Source: Beijerinckia indica subsp. indica ATCC 9039 (GTDB taxonomy: Bacteria; Pseudomonadota; Alphaproteobacteria; Rhizobiales; Beijerinckiaceae). From it: a stretch of DNA of 64,000 bases. The stretch spans positions 1,927,501 to 1,991,500 of the forward strand of contig NC_010581.1 in assembly GCF_000019845.1 (NCBI RefSeq). The letters are read 5' to 3'. The translations under genes were made by a program, and so were the position numbers. The notes under the pieces were generated by a model, which worked only from the letters and a program-made list of their open reading frames with translations, was not told the DNA's origin and did no database searches. This document shows positions 45,678 through 54,924 of this stretch, piece after piece. Positions within the stretch are counted from its first letter, which is position 1, and every line of letters starts with the position of its first letter.

Positions 45678-48437
45678 TCACTTCTCCTGCTTCTGCAAAA
45701 GGAATTGCGAGGCGACGAGATAAACCAAAGCGAAGAGCCCCAGCACGACCATCGAATGCCACAGATCGGCAAAGCCGAGCCCCTTGGTGAAGGTGCCGAC
45801 GCTGATCGGATGATACCAGGCGGCCGGAAAGCCAAGACCGATCAGCCGCGCCCCACCAGACAGCGAAGAGACCGGTGTGAGCAGGCCAGAAAAATTCACC
45901 GCCGGAATGGCCGACAGGATGGCGGTGGCGAAGACGGCCGCGACCTGCGTGCGCGTAAAGGTGGATATCAGCTGACCAAGACCCGTCGTTGCCGCGACAT
46001 AAACCAACGTTCCGACCAAGAGCGCGGGAACCGAGCCCTTGAGGGGGACCTGGAACAGAAGCAGAGCGACGGCGACGAGAATGGCGAAAGTCACCATCGA
46101 GACCGCGACATAGGGCAATTGCTTCCCGGTCAGGAATTCGAGACTCGTCGTCGGCGTCGAGCGGAAATTGGCGATCGATCCCGTTTCCTTTTCACGCACG
46201 ACAGCGACCGCGGACATCACCGCCGGAATGAGGACGAGCATCAAGACCACGACGCTCGGAACCATGGCATTAACGCTCTTGAAGGCCTGATTGTAGCGAA
46301 AGCGCGTTTCCATCGTGAGCGGCATGGAGCGCAAGGTCGGCAACTGGCTGTGCCGGAGAAGATCCTTGATATAGAGCAGGCTCAGGCCATCGACATAGCC
46401 GCGTGTGGTTTCGGCGTGGAATGGCATGGCGCCGTCAATGGTAACACCGACCTCGGGGACCCGCCCCAGCTTGAGGTCGCGTCCGAACCTGGGCGGGATT
46501 TCAAGAGCGAGCTGCAATTCGCCGGTTCTCAGGCGGCGTTCCTCCTCGCTCGCGGATTTGACCGGCGGCTGTTCCTGAAAATAGCGCGAGCCTGAAAAAT
46601 TCTCGAGCAAGTCGCGGCTTTCCGGCGATTGATCCTGATCGAAAACGGCATAGCGGATATCCTCGACGTCGAAGGAAATGCCGTAGCCGAAAGCAATCAT
46701 CAGGAGCAGCGGGCCGAGCAAGGCAAAGACGAGGCGGATCGGGTCGCGCAAAATCTCCATGGCCTCGCGGCGCGCATAGGCCCACAGGCGCCCGGGATCG
46801 AAATATTGGTTCCGTGTTCTACCAGCGGCTGGCGCGGTGGGTTCCAGTTGCACATCGGCTGGCGGCGCCTTGACCGGAGCGCCGAGCTTGAGATGCGACG
46901 CCTCGGCGAGATAATCGATGAAGGCGTCCTCGAGCGATTGCGCCTGGCGCTTTTCGACGAGTTCCTTGGGCGTGCCGACGGCGAGCACCCTGCCCGCATG
47001 CATGAGCGAGATGCGGTCGCAGCGCTCCGCCTCGTTCATGAAATGCGTTGAAAGGAAGATCGTCACGCCTTCCTCGCGCGACAGGCGGATCAGTGCATTC
47101 CAGAAGGAATCGCGGGCGATGGGATCGACGCCCGACGTCGGCTCATCGAGAATGAGGAGCGGCGGGCGGTGCAGCACCGCGACCGCGAGTTGCAGGCGCT
47201 GGCGGATGCCAAGCGGCAGGCTGGCTGGGTACTCCCCGGCGACATTGCTCAGTTCGTAAGTTTCGAGCAATTCTTTGATACGGCCCGGCACCTCTTTGGG
47301 GGGCAGATGATAGAGCTCGGCATGCAGTTCGAGGTTCTGCCGGACAGTCAGTTCGCCATAAAGCGAGAAAGACTGCGACATGTAGCCGGTCCTGAGCCGC
47401 GTCTCCATATCATCGGCCGCGATCGGTTTGCCAAACAATTTGGCCGTGCCTTCGGTCACCGGCAGGAGCCCGGTCAGCATTTTCATGGTAGTCGATTTGC
47501 CGCAGCCGTTCGAGCCGAGGAAGCCGAAGATCTCGCCGCGTCCGATGCGGAAACTCACGTGGTCGACGGCGACGAAATTGCCGAATCGGCGTGTCAGCCC
47601 TTCGGCTTCGATCGCCGGGGTTTCGTTGTCCTCGACTTTTCGCGGCGGCACGATGACCGGCTTATGGCGGGCGCGCAATGTTTCCGGCAACAGGTCGATG
47701 AAGGCTGCTTCCAATGTCTTGGCGCCCGCCTTGTCGCGGATCTCCTGTGGCGAGCCGGTGGCAATGACCTTGCCGTCATTCATCGCGGCGAGCCAGTCAA
47801 ACCGTTCCGCCTCGTCCATATAGGCCGTCGCGACGATCACGTTCATCTGCGGCCGCCGCGCGCGAATGGTGTTGATGAGATCCCAGAACTGGCCGCGCGA
47901 GAGGGGATCGACGCCGGTCGTCGGCTCGTCGAGAATGAGAAGGTCGGGGTCGTTCATCAGCGCGCAGCACAGGCTGAGCTTCTGCTTCATGCCGCCCGAG
48001 AGCTTACCTGCCGGCCGTTCTGTGAAGGGCGCTAAATCAGTCGCCTTCAAAAGCTCGTCCATATGCGCGCGGCGCGCCTCGGCGCTCTGGCCGAACAGAC
48101 GGCCGAAGAAGTCGATATTCTCGAAGACGCTCAAGGTAGGATAGAGATTGCGCCCGAGCCCTTGCGGCATATAAGCGATGCGTGCGCAGATATTCCGGCG
48201 ATGCGCTTTTTCGGTCATATCGCCGCCGAAAACGAGGACATGGCCTTCCTGGATCTGCCGCACGCCTGCGATCAGGGCGAGCAAGGTGGATTTGCCGACG
48301 CCATCGGGGCCGATCAGACCGACCATCTGGCGTGGCGGTATATCGATCGTGACATCATCGAGCGCGACGACCTTGCCGTAGCGATGCGAAACCTGCGTTA
48401 TGCGCGCCGCGTAATCTTCCATGATCGGCATCCGCAC
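45678..48437 (-). CDS. RbbA-type ABC transporter: two ATPase domains fused to a permease
   Basis: 919 residues. Domain 1 (about 8-230): Walker A GPDGVGKST, signature LSGGMKQKLSL, Walker B LLILDEPTTGVDP. Domain 2 (about 275-510): Walker A GSNGCGKST, a degenerate signature LPLGIRQRLQL, Walker B LLILDEPTSGVDP. The C-terminal third is an ABC-2 permease with VVREKETGSIANFRSTPTT. E. coli RbbA was described as ribosome-associated, but the architecture and neighbours indicate export. Start codons: GTG 48437, ATG 48431, ATG 48422; AGGTG lies before the second. The HlyD stop is 3 bases upstream. Confidence 0.93.
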   Translation of the reverse strand: MRMPIMEDYAARITQVSHRYGKVVALDDVTIDIPPRQMVGLIGPDGVGKSTLLALIAGVRQIQEGHVLVFGGDMTEKAHRRNICARIAYMPQGLGRNLYPTLSVFENIDFFGRLFGQSAEARRAHMDELLKATDLAPFTERPAGKLSGGMKQKLSLCCALMNDPDLLILDEPTTGVDPLSRGQFWDLINTIRARRPQMNVIVATAYMDEAERFDWLAAMNDGKVIATGSPQEIRDKAGAKTLEAAFIDLLPETLRARHKPVIVPPRKVEDNETPAIEAEGLTRRFGNFVAVDHVSFRIGRGEIFGFLGSNGCGKSTTMKMLTGLLPVTEGTAKLFGKPIAADDMETRLRTGYMSQSFSLYGELTVRQNLELHAELYHLPPKEVPGRIKELLETYELSNVAGEYPASLPLGIRQRLQLAVAVLHRPPLLILDEPTSGVDPIARDSFWNALIRLSREEGVTIFLSTHFMNEAERCDRISLMHAGRVLAVGTPKELVEKRQAQSLEDAFIDYLAEASHLKLGAPVKAPPADVQLEPTAPAAGRTRNQYFDPGRLWAYARREAMEILRDPIRLVFALLGPLLLMIAFGYGISFDVEDIRYAVFDQDQSPESRDLLENFSGSRYFQEQPPVKSASEEERRLRTGELQLALEIPPRFGRDLKLGRVPEVGVTIDGAMPFHAETTRGYVDGLSLLYIKDLLRHSQLPTLRSMPLTMETRFRYNQAFKSVNAMVPSVVVLMLVLIPAVMSAVAVVREKETGSIANFRSTPTTSLEFLTGKQLPYVAVSMVTFAILVAVALLLFQVPLKGSVPALLVGTLVYVAATTGLGQLISTFTRTQVAAVFATAILSAIPAVNFSGLLTPVSSLSGGARLIGLGFPAAWYHPISVGTFTKGLGFADLWHSMVVLGLFALVYLVASQFLLQKQEK

Positions 48438-48440
48438 CTA

Positions 48441-49493
48441 TTAAGGAAGCTTCACTTGCAGATTGTCCGGCCAGGGCGTTTTGACATTGGTGCGCACATA
48501 GCCCACGCCACGTACCCCCGTCTTGACCTGGTTGACATATTTGTTGAGCAATTTCGGATCAGCCTGCAGCTTGACACGGAACATCAGCTTTTCCCTCTCG
48601 CTGGCGGTCTCGACCGATTTCGGCGTGAATTGCGCCTCGGTCGCGACGAAGCTGATCGTCGTGGGAATGACATATTCGGGCGCCGGATCGAGGATGATGC
48701 GGGCCTCGTCACCGAGGGAGAGGGAGCCGGCCTGACTCGCCGGCAGATAGATCGACATATAGACGTCGCTGAGGTTGAGCAGCGTCACGACACGCATGCC
48801 AGGTGCGACGACCTCGCCATTCTGCACCAGTTTGTAGAGCACGCGCCCGTTGACCGGTGCCCTCAGGACGAGATCGACGAGCATGGCTTCGAGCCGCTGG
48901 ACATCGGCCTCGGCGGCATCAATGGCGAACTGGGCCTGGTCGCGCTGGGCATTGGCCGCGTCGAGGGCAGCCTGTGCCACATTATAGCGCGAGCGCCGCA
49001 TATCAAAGGTCTGTTCTGTCAGATAACCTTGCCGGACAAGCGCCTGGCCACGGTTGAAATCCGATTGGGCGAAGTCAAGATCGCCGGCGCGCTGGGCGAT
49101 CAGAGCCTTGGCCTCGGCCAGCGCCTGCTTAGCCTTCAACACTTGCGCCTGGGCGCCACGCAGCTGCGCCTCGGTCTCGGGTGAACTAATACGTGCGACG
49201 ATTTCTCCAGCGGTGACATCGTCGCCTTCGTTCACGGTGAGTTCCGATAGCCGGCCGCCATATTTCGACGAGACATCGACTTCCGTCGCCTCGACCCGGC
49301 CATTGGTACCGACGATCCCATCCGGCAGCGTTTTGCCGCGCAGGCGATCAATCAGTCCACGAAGCTCCGCTTGCGCCTTCGCCCCTGCCGAGAGCAAAGG
49401 CGATTTTTCCTGACTCAGCAAAGGTGACGAAGCATCCGCAAGAACGAGGAGGCCTGCCAGTGCAGCACATACGAAATGGGAAATGCGCATCAT
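48441..49493 (-). CDS. HlyD-family membrane-fusion protein, YhiI-like
   Basis: 350 residues. N-terminal signal or anchor (FVCAALAGLLVLADASS), then a barrel-sandwich hybrid (RVEATEVDVSSKYGGRLSELTVNEGDDVTAGEIVARISS), an alpha-helical hairpin of about 110 residues (AQVLKAKQALAEAKALIAQ... AADVQRLEAM), the second half of the lipoyl domain (VLRAPVNGRVLYKLVQNGEVVAPGM) and a beta-barrel. It links the inner-membrane ABC pair to an outer-membrane duct such as TolC. No outer-membrane gene is in this operon; tolC at 24 kb is a candidate. Confidence 0.92.
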   Translation of the reverse strand: MMRISHFVCAALAGLLVLADASSPLLSQEKSPLLSAGAKAQAELRGLIDRLRGKTLPDGIVGTNGRVEATEVDVSSKYGGRLSELTVNEGDDVTAGEIVARISSPETEAQLRGAQAQVLKAKQALAEAKALIAQRAGDLDFAQSDFNRGQALVRQGYLTEQTFDMRRSRYNVAQAALDAANAQRDQAQFAIDAAEADVQRLEAMLVDLVLRAPVNGRVLYKLVQNGEVVAPGMRVVTLLNLSDVYMSIYLPASQAGSLSLGDEARIILDPAPEYVIPTTISFVATEAQFTPKSVETASEREKLMFRVKLQADPKLLNKYVNQVKTGVRGVGYVRTNVKTPWPDNLQVKLP

Positions 49494-49711
49494 CGGAATC
49501 TTTGAAGTTAAAGGAGTGATGAACGAATCTGGTGACAGGCTCTAGGCGGACAGCAATGCTTGGCGACGTCTCGATTGAAGCCGGCTGTGAATAAGGTGCC
49601 AATATGCCACAAGCTTAAGCGGCAACCATCCCTTTTTCATGACCACCCTGTCGCAGCATTGGCGGGTGAAACCGCTGGCAGGCCATTCGCTCATCGGATC
49701 ATCCTTGACGG

Positions 49712-49975
49712 TTACGGATTCAAATGTTTCCGTGTGGCGCCTGATGAGCGATCCTCCACACTCGCGTCGAAAACAGAGCGACATTGGGGGCTAAGCTGCT
49801 TGTGCTGTGATGCCATGCAATCCCTGATCTTGTCGTGGTCGGGGATATAGGCGGCACACAGTCGCAAGGCATCGCCCATGCACGCCATCTGTTGCTCACT
49901 CTCGCTCGGTCCGGACTGCGCGAATGCAGGTGTACCAAACGCAGCCAAAAGGATGAGGGTCAGTTGTCTCTTCAT
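49712..49975 (-). CDS. Small secreted cysteine-containing protein
   Basis: 87 residues with a signal peptide (MKRQLTLILLAAFGTPAFA, cut before QS). Mature part: ACMGDALRLCAAYIPDHDKIRDCMASQHKQLSPQCRSVFDA, four cysteines in a C-x7-C-x12-C-x10-C layout, found in many small uncharacterised periplasmic proteins of Hyphomicrobiales. AGGAGT at 9 bases before the ATG. Function unknown. Confidence 0.75.
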   Translation of the reverse strand: MKRQLTLILLAAFGTPAFAQSGPSESEQQMACMGDALRLCAAYIPDHDKIRDCMASQHKQLSPQCRSVFDASVEDRSSGATRKHLNP

Positions 49976-50079
49976 TGAACAAGACTCCTGTCGAGCTTGG
50001 CACAGACAAGCGATCGCCGATGCCGGCCAAGTCTCGACCGAATTCGTGAGGACGGCTTTGCGGAAATGACCGGAGAAAA

Positions 50080-50775
50080 TTATTGCCCTGCTTCAGGGCA
50101 TACTGAGACACTCGCAGGCTCATGAATCAGTGTTGCAACGATCGTCTCAGTCATAAGATTGCGGGCGACATCAGTATCGATCTCCGGCGCGAGGCTGCTC
50201 AGGAGCATCGGGAAGCTGGCTGGTTGGCTGGACGCGCGGCTGAGGAGTGCGAAAAACAATGCGGGATGAGCACTGCGGATGATTCCAGCCTGAATTCCAG
50301 CAGCAAACACCTCACGGCACGTTTCATAAGCGGGTTTCGAAAGGCGGTTTGTCACCAAGGATGCGCGTTCCGGCGTGTCTGCGAAGTGGCGCGTTACGAA
50401 CTCACGGACCTCAGGGTGCGACGCGAAGAAGACAGCGAGGCACGCGACGATCCCACGCAGGCGTTCGACGAGGGTTTTCTGGTCATCACCCGCAATCTCC
50501 GCCACCTCGGCCATTGTGGGCTTGACAGTTTCTACGATCGCGTCGAGACACACCTCCCAAAGCTTTGATTTATTACCGAAATGCACGCGGACAAGGTTCG
50601 GGCTCACGCCGGCGGCGGCAGCGATCCCGCGCAAGTCGGCGTTTTTAAAGCCATCATTCGCGAACGCCTGGGTTGCTGCGGCGAGAAGGACGCTACGCCC
50701 ATTCGGCATTTCCTTCGTCCGGCGACCACGCTGGGATCGGGAAGGTGTGATGTTAGGAGCCGTTCGTCCGGCCAT
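50080..50775 (-). CDS. TetR-family transcriptional regulator
   Basis: 231 residues. HTH: FKNADLRGIAAAAGVSPNLVRVHFGNKSKLWEVCLDAI (about residues 42-79); the rest is a helical ligand domain with FASHPEVREFVTRHFAD. GGGAAAG precedes the ATG. A 12-base perfect palindrome stands 12 bases upstream of its start and is very likely its own operator. One half-site of that sequence also lies just before the ETF-QO gene, suggesting but not proving control of the neighbouring fatty-acid cluster. Confidence 0.9.
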   Translation of the reverse strand: MAGRTAPNITPSRSQRGRRTKEMPNGRSVLLAAATQAFANDGFKNADLRGIAAAAGVSPNLVRVHFGNKSKLWEVCLDAIVETVKPTMAEVAEIAGDDQKTLVERLRGIVACLAVFFASHPEVREFVTRHFADTPERASLVTNRLSKPAYETCREVFAAGIQAGIIRSAHPALFFALLSRASSQPASFPMLLSSLAPEIDTDVARNLMTETIVATLIHEPASVSVCPEAGQ

Positions 50776-51097
50776 TCGATCTTTCCCATATATGTTCAGA
50801 TGAACATATATGCCGATAGTCTCGGGGATGCAAGCCGTGCGGGTCGCTCCCGATTGTGAAACTGCCTAGCTCGCGTCTCGCGTTCCTGAGGCGAGCCGGA
50901 TCTGGAGCAGACCATTTTCTGTATGCTAGATGCTGAACCAGACAGATGCCCGCCCTGCCCTCCACTCGTTGTGGCTCCTCACCGCATCATTGAGCGTGTT
51001 TGGGATGCAGTTTGGCAAGGCGAAAGGGGGGCCTGCTCCCGATCCAATGGCGAAGGCAAGGCCGGGCGATATGTCTATAAGGACCCAAAAGAAACAA
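50776..51097. other. Region between the TetR gene and the DUF2147 gene
   Basis: Holds the TetR operator. No gene seen. Confidence 0.4.
50787..50812. promoter_or_regulatory. TetR operator
   Basis: Perfect inverted repeat: CATATATGTTCA (50787-50798), GA, TGAACATATATG (50801-50812). Position directly upstream of the TetR start fits autorepression. Confidence 0.8.
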
Positions 51098-51487
51098 TCA
51101 ATCTGCGCGTGTCCAGGATGCTGATTTACAAATCAGCCCACCGAGTCCGCAACCACTTGTCGTTAGAACCGTCCCGGATAGTGTCATCTTTCCCGTATAT
51201 GTTTTGCCATCCTCCGGATTGAAAGCAGATCCTTCCCAGAGATTTTCACCAAGTGGCTTCATGTCATAAAACACTTTCTGGCCAATATGCGCTGGCCCAT
51301 TCTGATTCTTAAGCCAGACAATGGTGCCGCATAAACTATTCCCACATTTAGCAAAGCGAACTTTTGATACACCTGTATCCCGCATCCATATACCTGAAAC
51401 GTCTCCGGCCAGAGCCACTCCCGACATGCTGACAGCAAGGCTTACCACGGCCCCCAATGATGCGTTTCGAATAAACCGTTTCATCAT
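51098..51487 (-). CDS. DUF2147 secreted protein, second copy
   Basis: 129 residues. Signal peptide (KRFIRNASLGAVVSLAVSMSGVALA, cut before GD), then GIWMRDTGVSKVRFAKCGNSLCGTIVW, GQKVFYDMKPLGENLWEGSAFNPEDGKTYTGKMTL and a C-terminal GLGGLICKSASWTRAD. Same family as the protein at 2837-3241 but diverged. GGGAGG precedes two adjacent ATGs. Lower G+C than most neighbours. Function unknown. Confidence 0.85.
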   Translation of the reverse strand: MMKRFIRNASLGAVVSLAVSMSGVALAGDVSGIWMRDTGVSKVRFAKCGNSLCGTIVWLKNQNGPAHIGQKVFYDMKPLGENLWEGSAFNPEDGKTYTGKMTLSGTVLTTSGCGLGGLICKSASWTRAD

Positions 51488-51580
51488 ATTTCCTCCCTAT
51501 ATTGCTTATCATGAAAGCTTTTTTATATCGCTATTCTTGTGTATTATGAGATGACTTCGATCTGTTGCTTATCAATAGGT

Positions 51581-52363
51581 TCAACTGGCAAAGAAAGCCG
51601 CAAAGACTGCCTGCGCATAGGGGGTTCGGCGCAAAGCGTCGAAACTTTCCGCTTCCAATTGCAGCGTGTGCTCGAGATCCTTAGCAAAACTTTGTTTGAG
51701 CAAATGCTTTGTCATTGTAAGTGCTTGCGGAGAGAGTCCCGCCAGTACATGAGCTTTGTTTAGAGCCAATGGAAGAGAACCACCATCATCCGTAATGCTG
51801 GTAATAATACCGGAATCAGCTGCTCTCTCAGCCGTGAATGTTTCCCCCAGCATTAAGAGATCTGCTGCGCGCTTGGTTCCGGCAATTCGTGGCAAAAGAT
51901 AGCTTGAGCCTCCCTCCGGACACAAGCCGAGCGCCGTAAAAGGAAGACGAAATTGAGTCCCGCGCCCGGCATAGGCGAAATCGCAATGAAGAAGCAAAGT
52001 CGTCCCAATGCCAATCGCATAACCTTCCACCGCTGCGACAAGCGGCTTTGCAAAGGCGCAAAGGGCTTTCAAAAAATCCAGCCCCGCGCGGGCGGCGTCA
52101 TCACCGGCCGCATTCTGAAAATCGGCAAGATCATTACCACTGGTAAAGACATTGCCTGCCCCTGTCAGGACAACAACACGCACGGATTCATCGGCATCTG
52201 CTGCGATCAGGGCACTGGTGAGGGCTTGATGGGTCTTCCTATCCAGCGCGTTCCGACGCGCCACACGGGAGATCGTCAAAAGACGAATGCCGTTTTCACG
52301 GTCGTCTATGATAACAGTGTTCTCTCTATCCGAAGCCACTGATATGAGCGATTCTGTTGTCAT
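51581..52363 (-). CDS. Enoyl-CoA hydratase/isomerase family protein
   Basis: 260 residues, crotonase fold. LLTISRVARRNALDRKTHQAL, VVVLTGAGNVFTSGNDLADF (oxyanion loop), GYAIGIGTTLLLHCDFAYAG and LGLCPEGGSSYLLPRIAG are all present. The second catalytic Glu of hydratases is in the LGLCPEGGSS segment; the first position is not clearly Glu, so isomerase activity is as likely as hydration. GAGG 9 bases before the ATG. Last gene of the beta-oxidation cluster, 12 bases after the nitronate monooxygenase-like gene. Confidence 0.88.
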   Translation of the reverse strand: MTTESLISVASDRENTVIIDDRENGIRLLTISRVARRNALDRKTHQALTSALIAADADESVRVVVLTGAGNVFTSGNDLADFQNAAGDDAARAGLDFLKALCAFAKPLVAAVEGYAIGIGTTLLLHCDFAYAGRGTQFRLPFTALGLCPEGGSSYLLPRIAGTKRAADLLMLGETFTAERAADSGIITSITDDGGSLPLALNKAHVLAGLSPQALTMTKHLLKQSFAKDLEHTLQLEAESFDALRRTPYAQAVFAAFFAS

Positions 52364-52375
52364 TACGATCGTTCC

Positions 52376-53302
52376 TCACGATGCTAAGGCATGACACGCC
52401 CGCGCATATTCCTCTTTCAATCTCAAACAAAGATCAGCCGTCGCAGGAATATCATGGATGGAACCGACGCCATGCCCAGCCGACCAAACGTCCTTCCAGG
52501 CACCAGCTTCCTTCTGCATATCCAAATGTCCCGCTGAGATGAGATTGTCCGGATCAAGACCGCGTTTAAGGATGCTCGGACGCAGAAAGTTGGCATTTAC
52601 ACCGCTGATCGCTGACGTATAGATGATGTCCGAAGCCTTGGCATCGATCAGCATATGCTTGTATGCATCAGGCGCAAGGCTCTCCCTTGTGGCGATGAAT
52701 CGCGTACCGAGATAGGCAAGATCGGCCCCCAGCAACCGTGCCGCAGCAATATGCGCGCCGGTCGACAGGGATCCGGCCAGAGCGATGGCGCCATCAAAGA
52801 TAGAGCGAATTTCCGCAACAAGCGCGAACGGATTGATTGTGCCAGCATGGCCCCCCGCCCCTGCGGCGACAGCAATAATGCCATCCACGCCCGCTTCTAT
52901 GGCTTTTTCGGCATGCCGCGTGTTGATGACATCATGAAACACGAGGCCTCCATAAGCATGGATCTCCTTGACCAGATCGGGCACAGCGCCGAGTGAGGTG
53001 ATGACGACGGGCACCTTATGGGAAGCCGTGACCTTGAGATCAGCCTCAAGGCGTGGATTCGATTTGTGAACGATGAGATTGACCCCAAACAAGGGGGCCA
53101 CCGCCTCGTCCTTAAGGCGGTGCTCGATCTCATCCAGCCAATCCGAATAGCCTTGCGTCGTACGCTGATTGAGCGCTGGAAAAGTGCCTATCAAACCGGC
53201 CCGGCAAGCTTCGACGACGAGATCTGGTCCCGATATGAGAAACATCGGCGCGATAATGGCCGGCACATCGAGACGGTCGCGAAGCGCGCTAGGCAGAGAC
53301 AT
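52376..53302 (-). CDS. Nitronate monooxygenase/NPD-type flavoenzyme
   Basis: 308 residues. FMN-dependent TIM barrel: PAIIAPMFLISGPDLVVEACRAGLIGTFPALN, VPVVITSLGAVPDLVKEIHAYGGLVFHDVINTRHAEKAIEAGVDGIIAVAAGAGGHAG, and GADLAYLGTRFIATRES. The family includes 2-nitropropane dioxygenase and FabK-like enoyl-ACP reductases. Its place in a beta-oxidation operon suggests flavin-linked fatty-acyl chemistry or detoxification of propionate-nitronate; neither is shown. The ATG at 53302 has GGGGGAAAGG before it; a GTG at 53317 overlaps the ETF-QO stop. Confidence 0.87.
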   Translation of the reverse strand: MSLPSALRDRLDVPAIIAPMFLISGPDLVVEACRAGLIGTFPALNQRTTQGYSDWLDEIEHRLKDEAVAPLFGVNLIVHKSNPRLEADLKVTASHKVPVVITSLGAVPDLVKEIHAYGGLVFHDVINTRHAEKAIEAGVDGIIAVAAGAGGHAGTINPFALVAEIRSIFDGAIALAGSLSTGAHIAAARLLGADLAYLGTRFIATRESLAPDAYKHMLIDAKASDIIYTSAISGVNANFLRPSILKRGLDPDNLISAGHLDMQKEAGAWKDVWSAGHGVGSIHDIPATADLCLRLKEEYARACHALAS

Positions 53303-53313
53303 ACCTTTCCCCC

Positions 53314-54915
53314 TCACATATTCGGATAATTAGGCCCGCCACCGCCTTCAGGCACGGTCCAGACGATATTCTGTTTCGGATCCTTGATGTCGCATGTCTT
53401 GCAATGAATGCAATTTTGCGCATTGATTCTGAGCGCGGGTCCTTCGACGATTTCGTAAACAGCTGCCGGACAATAACGCTGTTCCGGCGCATCGTAGAGT
53501 GCCAGATTGACATCGATTGGCACACTGTCATCCTTGAGGCGAAGGTGCGATGGTTGGTTCTCCTCATGATTTGTATTCGTGATAAAAACCGAGGACAACC
53601 GGTCAAAACTGAGGACATTATCCGGCTTCGGATAGGAAATTTGACGACACTGCGAGGCACGTTTCAAGCTCGTATGATCTGGCTTGTGATGCAGAGTCCA
53701 AGGCGCATTGCCACGCAACACATAAGTATCGAACGCCGAATAGGCCATGGCCGGCCATAAGCCCCATTTAAACGCTGGCTTGATATTGCGGACGTCGCTC
53801 AGTTCCTTCCACAGCCACGTCTTCTGCAATGCCGGTCGATAGCCGACCGCCACCCTGCCATATCCCTGCAGGAGAGCAACAACACTCTTCGCTGCCGTGA
53901 TGCCAGACTTCATGGCCGTATGGCTTCCCTTAATCTTGGGAACATTCAGGAAGCCTGCGGTATCTCCAACGAGAACACCGCCGGGAAAGCTGAGCTTTGG
54001 TATTGACTGCAATCCGCCGGCTGAAATAGCCCTGGCACCGTAAGCGAGCCGTCTTCCCCCTTGAAAGGTATCGCGCACCGCCGGGTGTGTCTTGTATCTC
54101 TGGAATTCGTTGAAGGGTGACAGATAAGGATTCGTATAGCCGAGGCCCACCACGAAACCGACCGCGACCTGATTGTTCTCAAGATGATAGAGAAATGATC
54201 CGCCATAGGTCTTATTATCCAGCGGCCACCCGATTGTGTGAACGATAAGTCCAGGGCGATGTCTTTCCGGATTGACTTCCCACAATTCTTTAAGCCCGAG
54301 ACCATAGGTCTGCGGATCGCACCCTTCGCGCAGCCGAAAGCGCTCAAACAGCGTTCGAGTGAGCGAACCACGGCATCCTTCCGCAAAAATCGTCTGGCGC
54401 GCGCGCAGCTCGACGCCAGCTGTATAATTCTCGGTTGGCTGGCCGTCTTTACCGATACCCAGATCGCCGGTGGCAACGCCGACAACGGCCCCTTCCTGAT
54501 CAAAAAGAACTTCAGCAGCCGCAAAGCCAGGGTAGATTTCAACCCCTAATTGCTCCGCCTGCTGCGCCAACCAACGGCACAAATTGCCAAGGCTAATGAT
54601 ATAATTGCCGTGATTACGCATCAGCGGCGGCGTCGGCAGACGGACCGCCCGCGTCTCCGTCAGGAACAGGAAACGATCTTCGGTGGCTTCCGTATGAAGA
54701 GGAGCTCCGCGATGACGCCAGTCGGGAATGAGTTCGTCGAGAGCAACAGGCTCGAAGACAGCTCCGGACAGGATATGGGCTCCGACTTCCGAACCCTTCT
54801 CAAGCACACATACGCTCAAATCTTTATTCAACTGCTTGACATGAATCGCGGCAGACAACCCTGCTGGGCCAGATCCAACGACCACAATGTCGAATTCCAT
54901 GACTTCTCGTGTCAT
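53314..54915 (-). CDS. Electron-transfer flavoprotein:ubiquinone oxidoreductase
   Basis: 533 residues. N-terminal FAD-binding motif FDIVVVGSGPAGLSAAIHVKQL, the middle substrate part with GLGLKELWEV, and the C-terminal [4Fe-4S] domain with CIHCKTCDIKDPKQNIVW plus an earlier Cys in QRYCPAAVYE. Membrane-bound at the inner face; passes electrons from ETF to ubiquinone. ATG 54915 with AAGGG before it, or a second in-frame ATG at 54900. A hairpin (54950-54981) and a TetR-like half-site (54925-54937) lie in its leader. Stop overlaps the next gene by 4 bases. Confidence 0.95.
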   Translation of the reverse strand: MTREVMEFDIVVVGSGPAGLSAAIHVKQLNKDLSVCVLEKGSEVGAHILSGAVFEPVALDELIPDWRHRGAPLHTEATEDRFLFLTETRAVRLPTPPLMRNHGNYIISLGNLCRWLAQQAEQLGVEIYPGFAAAEVLFDQEGAVVGVATGDLGIGKDGQPTENYTAGVELRARQTIFAEGCRGSLTRTLFERFRLREGCDPQTYGLGLKELWEVNPERHRPGLIVHTIGWPLDNKTYGGSFLYHLENNQVAVGFVVGLGYTNPYLSPFNEFQRYKTHPAVRDTFQGGRRLAYGARAISAGGLQSIPKLSFPGGVLVGDTAGFLNVPKIKGSHTAMKSGITAAKSVVALLQGYGRVAVGYRPALQKTWLWKELSDVRNIKPAFKWGLWPAMAYSAFDTYVLRGNAPWTLHHKPDHTSLKRASQCRQISYPKPDNVLSFDRLSSVFITNTNHEENQPSHLRLKDDSVPIDVNLALYDAPEQRYCPAAVYEIVEGPALRINAQNCIHCKTCDIKDPKQNIVWTVPEGGGGPNYPNM

Positions 54916-54924
54916 ACAGCGCCC

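Noticed and set aside
45525..46595. 356-codon plus-strand frame opposite the RbbA/permease junction
   Set aside because: It lies across two recognisable ABC genes on the other strand and reads as arginine/aspartate-rich noise.
48063..49184. 373-codon plus-strand frame over the RbbA and HlyD genes
   Set aside because: It is a shadow of two well-supported minus-strand genes and has no family resemblance.
50779..51203. 18-base near-identical stretch ATCTTTCCC[A/G]TATATGTT at 50779 and 51186
   Set aside because: The second copy lies within the DUF2147 coding sequence and encodes a conserved GKTYTGK stretch, so the likeness to the TetR leader is probably chance.
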